Source of the DNA: Mariprofundaceae bacterium | GTDB lineage: Bacteria; Pseudomonadota; Zetaproteobacteria; Mariprofundales; Mariprofundaceae | Direction: 5' to 3' | DNA: 14,022 nt | Assembly (NCBI GenBank): GCA_030950965.1 | Contig: JAUZQP010000153.1 | Coordinates: 1-14,022, forward strand | Part shown: piece after piece, positions 1 through 6,152 of the stretch | Numbering within the stretch: position 1 is the stretch's first letter | Layout: every line of letters starts with the position of its first letter | Notes under the pieces: model-generated | The model's input: the letters and a program-made list of their open reading frames with translations, nothing else | What the model was told of the DNA's origin: nothing | The model's database searches: none | Translations under genes and position numbers: made by a program

Positions 1-2640
1 TTGCGCGATGATGTTAAAAGCGAAGCGATAGCATTAGCCCATACCCAAATTGCAGGGCTAAAGACGTTGATGCTGCATGGTGATGGTCAATTGGTCAGCG
101 AATGGATGGGGCGGATGGCTGGTCAGGCTGACATTGAGCAATTGCGCGTCTTTCGCCGCAATGGGGAAGAAGCATTTACCGATTTAAGTACGATTAAGGC
201 GGTAAATCGTTACCTAGGTGATGAACTGTTTCAACGTCCCATCAATGGAGCCATGCCAGGCGCGGCTCCATCGCTACAAAATATTCGCCAGGCCGTGGCA
301 GGCTCTGTACTGCTGGATGATCCACGTCATGGTCACTTTTCCCTGCTGATGCCCATTCAACGCGAGGATGCTTGTCTGCATTGTCATGGCTACGAAGATG
401 ATGCCGTGCGTGGCGTACTGTTTATTCAACTATCCACCGTTAAGGATGAAGCAAGTATTGTCGAATTCCGTCACAAGGCTTTGGTGTTTTCAGCGCTGTT
501 TGCTATCGTATTGCTGTTGGTTACATGGGCTTTACTGCAAGGCTTGGTGCTTTCCCCGATGACTGCGTTGCTCGGTTCGATTCGCCGTTTATACAGTGGC
601 GAAATCACCGACACCGCATTACCACAAGGCAGAAAAGATGAGTTTGGTGCGCTAGCGCGTGCATTTGCCGAGTTGGAAGCTGTGTGGGCTATACGCGAAC
701 GCCGTTTGCAATTGATTTTGCAACACATCCCCGATGGTGTATTGACGGTCAATCATGAGGGCAAGGTCATCACGACCAATCAGGCAGCGCAAGGCATGTT
801 TGGTTGTACACCAGAAGAGTTAATAGCCCATAACGTGCTGGATAACCTTTATCCCTCCTCTCGTGCCACACGGCAAGATGTGCCTAGTTTATCGCAACAA
901 GTCGAATTAGAACAATTAGCCGATACGGTGCGCGAATGTGTTGGTCAAGCAAAAGACCAAAGCTTGTTCCCGATGGAGCTGGAGGTGCTACCGTTTCATG
1001 TTGATTACATGATGTTTATGCGGGAACGCGCCATGTTTGATTTGGATGAACATGGCGAGTTCCTTATATTCTTGCGTGATTTGACGGTGCGGAAACGTGC
1101 CGAAGGTGAAATGCGGCTACTCTCTGCGGTGGTCAATCAGGCAAGCGATGCCATTTTGATTACCGACCCTTCAGGCCTGATCGAATACGTTAACCATGCT
1201 TTTTACCGCATTACCCAATTTAGCCGAGAAGAGGTGATTGGCAAAAAGCCCAGTATTTTGAAGGGTGGCGAATACGACGATAGCTATTATAAACGGATGT
1301 GGACCGATTTGTTAGCAGGTAAGGTGTGGAAGGATGTCTTCGTTAACCAACGTAAAGATGGTTCAAGTTATCATGCTGAACAGACGATTGCGCCGATTTT
1401 TGATGGTTATGGGCATGTATCACACTTTGTATCGATTCAACGGGATATTACCCGAGAACGCGATTTGCAAGCACAGATGGAACATTTGCAACGGTTGGAG
1501 TCACTGGGCGTATTAGCGAGCGGTATTGCGCATGATTTTAATAATATTCTCGCCGTGGTGATGGGCAATGCCGAGTTGTTAGCGATAGGTTTTGCCAACG
1601 ATTCGCCCCAAAAGAGTTCACTTGATGCGATTGTTGGTGCCAGTACACGCGGTGCAGGACTGTGCCGCGAACTGATGGCTTATGCAGGCAAAGGTAAATG
1701 CGATGTCGAGTGGGTCAATCTTAAAACATTGTTTGATGAACTGAGTCACCTTTTACAAGTCACCGTTCCCCGTCATGTTGAGATGCATTTTGAACTGGCA
1801 GATGACCTGCCTTTGGTCAAAGCCGATAGCATGCAATTGGAACAAGTCATCATGAACTTGCTCATCAACGCCAAGGAAGCCATTGGTTCGCAACATGGTT
1901 CCATACAAGTCAGTGGCGAGAAGGTGCAGCTTGAACGCAATGATTTAGAAGGCATGTATTTCGATCAGTTACCAGATTCGCTGACCTTTGTCCGCTTAAC
2001 AGTGCAAGATGATGGCTGTGGCATGAGCGATAAAGTACGTTGCCGTATTTTCGATCCGTTTTACACGACGAAGTTCACGGGGCGCGGCTTAGGCATGTCC
2101 GCAGTATTGGGCATTATTCAGTCGCATCAGGGTGCTATTCAATGTGAAAGCCAGCTTTATGAAGGTACAAAATTTACGCTGCTTATTCCTGTTACTGTTC
2201 ATGATACACCCACGATCGACGCACCCATCGAACAGATTGCACCGACTACCGTACAGAATAAAAATAGAGAGACGATTTTAGTGGTGGAGGATGAACAAGC
2301 TATTCGTGATGTCTTACAACAGCTATTAAATCATGCGGATTATCATGTTCGCGCCCATGCCGATGGGGAGTCTGCCTTGCAGGACTTTACCATGCATCAA
2401 ACACAGATTGACTTGGTGATGTTGGATATGAGCATGCCAGTGATGAGTGGGCCTCAACTACTAGGAGCGTTACGGAAGGCGGGGCTAACGGTGCCCGTCG
2501 TGGTATGTTCGGGCGAAGCTAAAGACGATGTATTGAAAAAATTGGGTGATTTGCATGTGGATGCCATTGTCAGTAAGCCGTTTCAATACCAAGCTCTGCT
2601 ACGCCTATTGCGTGAGCTTCATGATGGAGTCCCTCATTAG
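1..2640 (+). CDS. Hybrid sensor histidine kinase with periplasmic haem-c (Tll0287/DUF3365-like) sensor, N-terminally truncated by the window edge
   Basis: Membrane sensor kinase that would autophosphorylate on histidine and pass the phosphate to its own receiver domain. Residues are counted from the first codon in the window. Residues 1-158 look extracytoplasmic and contain C125-L-H-C128-H129, a CxxCH haem-c motif, in the setting typical of Tll0287-like sensor domains. A membrane segment spans about 161-184, a HAMP linker about 183-235, a first PAS about 236-365 and a second PAS about 370-487. HisKA carries H511 in an AHDFNN box. The HATPase has an N box at N619-N623, DDGCG at 670-674 and an F box with a GLGMSAV loop. 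The C-terminal receiver (about 757-875) has acidic D764/E765, phospho-acceptor D809 and K859. The first codon is TTG, but the frame is open at the edge and the expected first membrane helix is missing, so the true start is upstream. No separate response regulator lies next to it, and the receiver has no output domain. The ligand (redox state, NO or O2) is inference. Confidence 0.95.
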   Translation: MRDDVKSEAIALAHTQIAGLKTLMLHGDGQLVSEWMGRMAGQADIEQLRVFRRNGEEAFTDLSTIKAVNRYLGDELFQRPINGAMPGAAPSLQNIRQAVAGSVLLDDPRHGHFSLLMPIQREDACLHCHGYEDDAVRGVLFIQLSTVKDEASIVEFRHKALVFSALFAIVLLLVTWALLQGLVLSPMTALLGSIRRLYSGEITDTALPQGRKDEFGALARAFAELEAVWAIRERRLQLILQHIPDGVLTVNHEGKVITTNQAAQGMFGCTPEELIAHNVLDNLYPSSRATRQDVPSLSQQVELEQLADTVRECVGQAKDQSLFPMELEVLPFHVDYMMFMRERAMFDLDEHGEFLIFLRDLTVRKRAEGEMRLLSAVVNQASDAILITDPSGLIEYVNHAFYRITQFSREEVIGKKPSILKGGEYDDSYYKRMWTDLLAGKVWKDVFVNQRKDGSSYHAEQTIAPIFDGYGHVSHFVSIQRDITRERDLQAQMEHLQRLESLGVLASGIAHDFNNILAVVMGNAELLAIGFANDSPQKSSLDAIVGASTRGAGLCRELMAYAGKGKCDVEWVNLKTLFDELSHLLQVTVPRHVEMHFELADDLPLVKADSMQLEQVIMNLLINAKEAIGSQHGSIQVSGEKVQLERNDLEGMYFDQLPDSLTFVRLTVQDDGCGMSDKVRCRIFDPFYTTKFTGRGLGMSAVLGIIQSHQGAIQCESQLYEGTKFTLLIPVTVHDTPTIDAPIEQIAPTTVQNKNRETILVVEDEQAIRDVLQQLLNHADYHVRAHADGESALQDFTMHQTQIDLVMLDMSMPVMSGPQLLGALRKAGLTVPVVVCSGEAKDDVLKKLGDLHVDAIVSKPFQYQALLRLLRELHDGVPH

Positions 2641-2672
2641 CCTAATATTCAGGTTAAGAGGGGTGCGATGCC

Positions 2673-2711
2673 ATGTAGGTCAGATAAGCGAAGGGTTTAT
2701 CTGACCTACAT
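2673..2711. repeat. REP-like palindrome, 15-bp perfect arms
   Basis: Arms 2673-2687 and 2697-2711 are perfect reverse complements around a 9-base loop (2688-2696). The left arm begins ATGTAGGTCAGATAA and runs into GCGAAG. The second palindrome near 7676-7702 shares the GTAGGT...GCGAAG pattern when read on the minus strand, which suggests one dispersed family. No T-run follows, so it is not a classical terminator. It begins 32 bases after the kinase stop codon. Confidence 0.85.
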
Positions 2712-2722
2712 TATATTGGCGA

Positions 2723-2751
2723 ACTTTAGCCTGAATGATTCAGGCTAAAGT
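2723..2751. repeat. Perfect 13-bp inverted repeat with 3-base loop
   Basis: Arms 2723-2735 and 2739-2751 are exact reverse complements separated by TGA. The arms contain the motif TAGCCTGAA/TTCAGGCTA, a one-base variant of the ATTCAGGTTA motif at 2647-2656 and at both ends of the 3392-3558 palindrome. It could stabilise the 3' end of the kinase transcript or be a repeat-element end. There is no U-tract, so termination here is doubtful. Confidence 0.8.
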
Positions 2752-2830
2752 AAAGCCATCTTTACCATAGGGTTTTACCGACTTGCTCATGGTTAAAACT
2801 TGATTAAATTATAACCTATTCATAGTATGC

Positions 2831-2855
2831 GCCGCCTTTTAAGGGTGGCTTTTTT
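2831..2855 (+). terminator. Intrinsic terminator upstream of dksA
   Basis: A short G+C-rich stem (2831-2838 with 2842-2849, two G-U pairs, 3-base loop) is followed directly by six T at 2850-2855. It points along the plus strand, about 190 bases after the kinase stop codon, and separates that transcript from dksA. The rest of 2641-2977 holds the two palindromes and a weak hairpin. I see no other gene there. Confidence 0.75.
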
Positions 2856-2894
2856 AATTTTAATCAACATGTAGCTTTGCAGCACCCTGTATGA

Positions 2895-2925
2895 AGCCAA
2901 GATGCCTTATGATGCTTTCTTGGCT
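2895..2925 (+). promoter_or_regulatory. Possible hairpin in the dksA leader
   Basis: Arms AGCCAAGA (2895-2902) and TCTTGGCT (2918-2925) are exact reverse complements around a 15-base loop, 52 bases before the dksA start. Its role is unknown. It may be a leader structure of dksA mRNA or chance. Confidence 0.3.
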
Positions 2926-2967
2926 GAGTGGAATAATCAGCGAGGCTGGTTTCCGAACACTGCCTGT

Positions 2968-2973
2968 GGAGGA
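2968..2973 (+). promoter_or_regulatory. Ribosome binding site of dksA
   Basis: GGAGGA lies four bases before ATG 2978. This decides between 2978 and the upstream in-frame ATG at 2891, which has no comparable site. Confidence 0.7.
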
Positions 2974-2977
2974 CCTT

Positions 2978-3343
2978 ATGGCCCTAAATCAAGAGAAAAC
3001 CAATGAGTTTGAAGTCCTATTGAAAAATTGGTGTGATGAACTCAAAAGCTCGCTGAATCGCAGCATACACGATATGCAGGAAGAGCCAGGTGTCTTTGCC
3101 GACCCGAATGATCAAGCTTCGATCGAAACAGAACGTGACTTTGATATTCGTATTAAAGATCGTGAGCGGCGTTTGATTCGTAAAATCGAACAAGCTTTGT
3201 GCCGCTTAAAAGAGGGTGAGTACGGTGTATGTGATGGCTGCGGTGCAGACATTGCTTACAAACGCTTGATTGCTCGCCCTGTTACGACGCTGTGTATTGA
3301 ATGCAAGGTGGAGCAGGAGCAAGGCGAACGCACACACATGTGA
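2978..3343 (+). CDS. dksA: RNA polymerase-binding transcription factor DksA
   Basis: DksA binds the secondary channel of RNA polymerase and, with ppGpp, retunes promoters such as those for rRNA. The 121-residue product has a coiled coil whose tip carries D42-P-N-D45-Q-A47, matching the two aspartates and alanine essential in E. coli DksA (D71, D74, A76). The C-terminal zinc finger has C85-x2-C88-x17-C106-x2-C109, all four cysteines present. I place the start at ATG 2978. It has a GGAGGA ribosome site four bases upstream, and the protein then aligns with E. coli DksA from its internal MNEAQ segment. It therefore lacks the roughly 30-residue N-terminal extension of the E. coli protein. An in-frame ATG at 2891 would add 29 residues (MKPRCLMMLS...) that do not resemble DksA. 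It is flanked on both sides by palindromic repeats. Confidence 0.95.
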   Translation: MALNQEKTNEFEVLLKNWCDELKSSLNRSIHDMQEEPGVFADPNDQASIETERDFDIRIKDRERRLIRKIEQALCRLKEGEYGVCDGCGADIAYKRLIARPVTTLCIECKVEQEQGERTHM

Positions 3344-3350
3344 TCACCGA

Positions 3351-3387
3351 CGTGTTGTCGTTTGCTATCGCAGCATTCGACAACACG
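3351..3387. repeat. Stem-loop just downstream of dksA
   Basis: CGTGTTGTCG (3351-3360) and CGACAACACG (3378-3387) are exact reverse complements. A nested TGCT/AGCA stem lies inside (3363-3366 with 3372-3375). It starts 7 bases after the dksA stop codon, so it could cap the dksA mRNA 3' end. A T5 run (3401-3405) follows only after 13 bases, so it is not a textbook terminator. Confidence 0.65.
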
Positions 3388-3391
3388 GCTA

Positions 3392-3558
3392 TAACCTGAA
3401 TTTTTCACCAATACTATCGCGCCCTTGCTTGCCCCTTTGTCTGCAACGAACACCCTGCTAGTCGAGCATATCCATGGGTACGCTACTTCCAGCAAGGCAT
3501 CCGTTGCAAACAAAGGTTCTACGCAATCATCACGACGATTCATGAATAATTCAGGTTA
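3392..3558 (-). repeat. 167-bp imperfect palindrome, possible MITE or structured RNA downstream of acylphosphatase
   Basis: The ends, TAACCTGAATT (3392-3402) and AATTCAGGTTA (3548-3558), are perfect 11-bp inverted repeats. The two halves stay in register inward. The block 3434-3461 pairs with 3489-3516 (22 of 28 identical after reverse complement), and the centre is CCATGG at 3472-3477 with one extra base on the right. All six mismatches in the 28-bp block become G-U pairs in a minus-strand RNA, whereas they are A-C clashes in a plus-strand RNA. Outside this block the stem opens into a loosely matched region of about 20 bases per side. The palindrome begins 6 bases after the acylphosphatase stop codon. 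TA flanks both termini if the repeat is taken as ACCTGAATT, as expected for Tc1/mariner/IS630-type insertion. No coding frame within it looks real. Confidence 0.8.
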
Positions 3559-3564
3559 AATCCC

Positions 3565-3846
3565 TCAACGAATGGTGAAAGCTTCAACAGATGTTTGTTG
3601 CGATAAAGCAAAACTCATTTGCTCCACTGTTGCCGTTGCAGGGCCACCGTCGGCGAGCCAACCCAGCATCGGCTGAATCGCGCTGGCTTCACCACAGATC
3701 AGCACCTCCACCGAACCATCGTCACAGTTGCGTACCCAGCCTGTGAGCTTCAGGGTGCGCGCCTGCTGGAGGGTGGCGTAACGAAACCCCACCCCTTGTA
3801 CTGTGCCTGTGATGGTTACTTCGTAGCATAATGTTTGTGTATTCAT
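3565..3846 (-). CDS. acyP: Acylphosphatase
   Basis: Small cytosolic enzyme (93 residues, typical for the family) that hydrolyses carboxyl-phosphate bonds such as that of acetyl phosphate or 1,3-bisphosphoglycerate. The signature GTVQGVGFRYAT at 14-25 supplies the phosphate-binding loop with catalytic R22. GWVRNCDDGSVEV at 36-48 supplies catalytic N40. The start at 3846 (MNTQTLCYEV) gives the standard length. The open frame continues upstream to 4098 but runs antisense to cimA and adds nothing family-like. No clear Shine-Dalgarno sequence precedes 3846. The gene diverges from cimA across 60 bases and converges with dksA; the 167-bp palindrome lies just past its stop codon. Its physiological role here is not shown by context. 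Confidence 0.93.
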   Translation of the reverse strand: MNTQTLCYEVTITGTVQGVGFRYATLQQARTLKLTGWVRNCDDGSVEVLICGEASAIQPMLGWLADGGPATATVEQMSFALSQQTSVEAFTIR

Positions 3847-3894
3847 CAGCGAAAACTGAACATCATGGCGTGACCACGCAAGGGTACAGGCAGC

Positions 3895-3900
3895 AGGAGG
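3895..3900 (+). promoter_or_regulatory. Ribosome binding site fixing the TTG start of cimA
   Basis: AGGAGG ends six bases before TTG 3907. With the DTTLRDG motif starting at residue 8, this supports the non-ATG start. Confidence 0.75.
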
Positions 3901-3906
3901 CATACG

Positions 3907-5502
3907 TTGAAAGAAGTGGAGTTCTTTGACACGACTCTTCGTGATGGTAGCCAAACCGTGGGAATTAACTTTTCTGCTCAAGATAAAATCCATATCGCCC
4001 AACGACTGGCTGACTTTGGCATGGATTGGATCGAAGCAGGTTGGCCTGGTGCGAACCCCAAAGATGACCGTGTATTTACTGAGCTGCGCCAGCGACAATG
4101 GCAGCGCAGTAAGCTGGTGGCTTTTGGTAGCACTGCGCGACCCAATGGTCGGGTTGAAGCCGATAAAGGGTTGCAGGCTTTACTACAAGCCCAGCCTGAT
4201 GCGGTCTGTATTTTTGGCAAAACATGGCCGTTACACGTTCATAAAGCATTGAATATCAGCCTACAAGAAAACCTTGATCTTATTCATGGCTCTATCGCGT
4301 TGCTCAAGCAGCATATTGGTACAGTTTTTTTTGATGCCGAACATTTTTTTGATGGTCACAAAGATGACGAAAGCTACAGTATCCAAGCCCTGCAAGCAGC
4401 GCATGAAGCAGGTGCAGACGCGCTGGTGTTGTGTGATACCAATGGCGGATCTACGCCGTATGAAGTTGCCTCTATGGTCAGTCATGCCATCCGTCGTTTC
4501 CCCCGTCAAACCATTGGCATTCATGCTCATAATGACTGTGATTTAGCTGTTGCAAACAGTATTTCCGCCGCTCGCGTGGGCGCGCGCCATATTCAAGGGA
4601 CGATTAACGGCATTGGCGAACGCTGTGGCAATGCCAATCTTACTTCAGTTATTCCCAACCTCATCCTCAAAATGAAGCTTCCTTGTCATCTGCCAGCACA
4701 ACAGTTGCAGGAGCTGCGTTCGCTCTCCGATTTCGTTAATGAAATGGCGAACCGTTTGCCGTGGCGGCATCAGCCTTATGTAGGGCAGAATGCTTTTGCG
4801 CACAAAGGTGGCATTCACGTTTCGGCAGTGAAAAAAAGTCCCATGCTGTACGAACATATTGCGCCTGAACTGGTCGGTAATACGCAGCGGGTGATCGTGT
4901 CGGATCAAGCTGGGCGCAGTAATATTATTGCCAAAACAGCAGGCTTATCGTTGGCACGAGACATTAACGCCCATGACCCTGCTATTCAGCGCATGGTGGA
5001 ACAGGTTAAAATGTTGGAAAATCAAGGCTATGCTTTTGAAGGCGCGGAAGCGTCGTTTCAACTGCGCTTTAAACGTGCTTTGGGTGAATTCCGCCATTAT
5101 TTCACCCTCAAATCCTTCCGTGTTTTGGATACCAAATTTGACCATGATGAACCCACGGAAGCCGAAGCCACGGTGCAGCTTATGGTTGGTTCTGAACATT
5201 GCCATACGGTCGCTTTAGGCAACGGTCCTGTGAACGCGATGGATAAAGCCTTGCGTTTAGCCTTGGTCAATCACTACCCTGCTTTAAATGATATGCGCTT
5301 AACCGACTTTAAAATGCGTGTGCTTAGCACCCGCGAAGCTACCGAGGCGAGCGTGCGGGTGCTGATTGAATCCACCGATGGGGTGAGTGAATGGGGGACG
5401 GTAGGTGTCTCCACCAATATGATTGAGGCGAGTTATCAGGCCTTGGTGGATGCCATTGAATACAAGTTGATGCGTGATGGCATCGAGCCACCGCACGTAT
5501 GA
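3907..5502 (+). CDS. cimA: (R)-citramalate synthase
   Basis: Condenses pyruvate with acetyl-CoA to (R)-citramalate, the entry step of threonine-independent isoleucine synthesis. The 531-residue product has an N-terminal HMGL-like TIM barrel starting with F-D8-T-T-L-R12-D13-G. H206 and H208 of the HAHND motif are likely metal ligands, and GTINGIGERCGN lies at 231-242. Residues from about 395 form the LeuA-type dimer/regulatory domain that usually binds the end-product amino acid. Length and the DTTLRDGSQTVGINFS start fit the citramalate synthase branch better than 2-isopropylmalate or homocitrate synthase, but these relatives cannot be fully excluded by eye. Translation starts at TTG with AGGAGG six bases upstream. 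The stop codon overlaps the bluB start (ATGA), so the two are translationally coupled. The link to cobalamin genes is unusual. Confidence 0.9.
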   Translation: MKEVEFFDTTLRDGSQTVGINFSAQDKIHIAQRLADFGMDWIEAGWPGANPKDDRVFTELRQRQWQRSKLVAFGSTARPNGRVEADKGLQALLQAQPDAVCIFGKTWPLHVHKALNISLQENLDLIHGSIALLKQHIGTVFFDAEHFFDGHKDDESYSIQALQAAHEAGADALVLCDTNGGSTPYEVASMVSHAIRRFPRQTIGIHAHNDCDLAVANSISAARVGARHIQGTINGIGERCGNANLTSVIPNLILKMKLPCHLPAQQLQELRSLSDFVNEMANRLPWRHQPYVGQNAFAHKGGIHVSAVKKSPMLYEHIAPELVGNTQRVIVSDQAGRSNIIAKTAGLSLARDINAHDPAIQRMVEQVKMLENQGYAFEGAEASFQLRFKRALGEFRHYFTLKSFRVLDTKFDHDEPTEAEATVQLMVGSEHCHTVALGNGPVNAMDKALRLALVNHYPALNDMRLTDFKMRVLSTREATEASVRVLIESTDGVSEWGTVGVSTNMIEASYQALVDAIEYKLMRDGIEPPHV

Positions 5503-6152
5503 TATTTACCCCACAAGAGCGCGACACGCTGTACCGGGTGATTCATCAACGGCGTGACATCCGCCATTTTTCAGGTGGTACAGTGGCAACGGATGTGTTG
5601 GCGCGCATTATCACCGCAGGCCATGCCGCGCCATCGGTGGGCTTGATGCAGCCGTGGCGATTTATTCGTATTACGGATAGGACAGTGCGCCAGCAGTTAG
5701 CTGCTGTGGTAGAGCAAGAACGTCTGCGCACGGCTGAGCAGATGGATCAACAGCACGATGATTTTATGCGCCTTAAAGTGGCAGGGATGGATGCTTGTGC
5801 CGAACTGTTGGCAGTGGTACTGGCACCCGATGATGGTACGGTGTTTGGTCGCCGCACCATGCCCGAGGCGATGGCATTATGCTCGGCTGCTTGTGCGATA
5901 GAAAACATGTGGCTGGCAGCGCGGGCAGAGAACTTGGGACTGGGTTGGGTGTCGTTTTTTGAGCCGCAGGCGGTAGCTAGTCTGCTACATTGTCCGCCAG
6001 AAGCACAAGTGATTGCCTTGTTGTGCTTAGGTCCTGTGACAGCGTTTTATGACCGCCCGATGTTGGAAGCAGAAGGCTGGCGCGAGCGTGTTGCCCTTGA
6101 CCAGGTGCTGACAGAAAACAGTTATCCGCAGGATGAGACGATTGCGCGCTGA
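5499..6152 (+). CDS. bluB: 5,6-dimethylbenzimidazole synthase BluB
   Basis: Flavin-destroying enzyme that uses O2 to convert reduced FMN into 5,6-dimethylbenzimidazole, the lower ligand of cobalamin. The product has 217 residues, normal for the family, and is a nitroreductase-fold protein. Visible family features are QRRDIRHF at 17-24, the AAPSVGLMQPWRF segment at 43-55 and GLGWVSFF at 147-154 followed by a HCPPEAQVIALLCLG-like C-terminal part. These are BluB rather than general nitroreductase signatures. Start ATG 5499 overlaps the cimA stop by four bases and has no strong ribosome site of its own, so expression probably depends on coupling. Next to cobQ and cbiB its role as the lower-ligand supplier is well supported. 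It implies the pathway works where oxygen is available. Confidence 0.93.
   Translation: MIFTPQERDTLYRVIHQRRDIRHFSGGTVATDVLARIITAGHAAPSVGLMQPWRFIRITDRTVRQQLAAVVEQERLRTAEQMDQQHDDFMRLKVAGMDACAELLAVVLAPDDGTVFGRRTMPEAMALCSAACAIENMWLAARAENLGLGWVSFFEPQAVASLLHCPPEAQVIALLCLGPVTAFYDRPMLEAEGWRERVALDQVLTENSYPQDETIAR

Noticed and set aside
2800..2828. Sigma-70-like promoter TTGATT-17-TAGTAT before the terminator
   Set aside because: Both boxes match only four of six consensus bases, and the start would fall inside the terminator hairpin.
2891..2977. N-terminal extension of DksA from ATG 2891
   Set aside because: The extra 29 residues do not resemble DksA, and the strong ribosome site is directly before ATG 2978.
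3389..3561. Integron attC site for the 167-bp palindrome (TAAC...GTTA ends, bottom-strand folding, GTTAAAT at 3555-3561)
   Set aside because: The left end CTATAAC does not fit RYYYAAC, the outer stem is fully paired with no R/L-box spacer, the element is longer than most attC sites, and no integrase or cassette array is present.
3847..4098. Longer N terminus for acylphosphatase
   Set aside because: The extension is antisense to the conserved start of cimA and would nearly double a protein that is already at family length.
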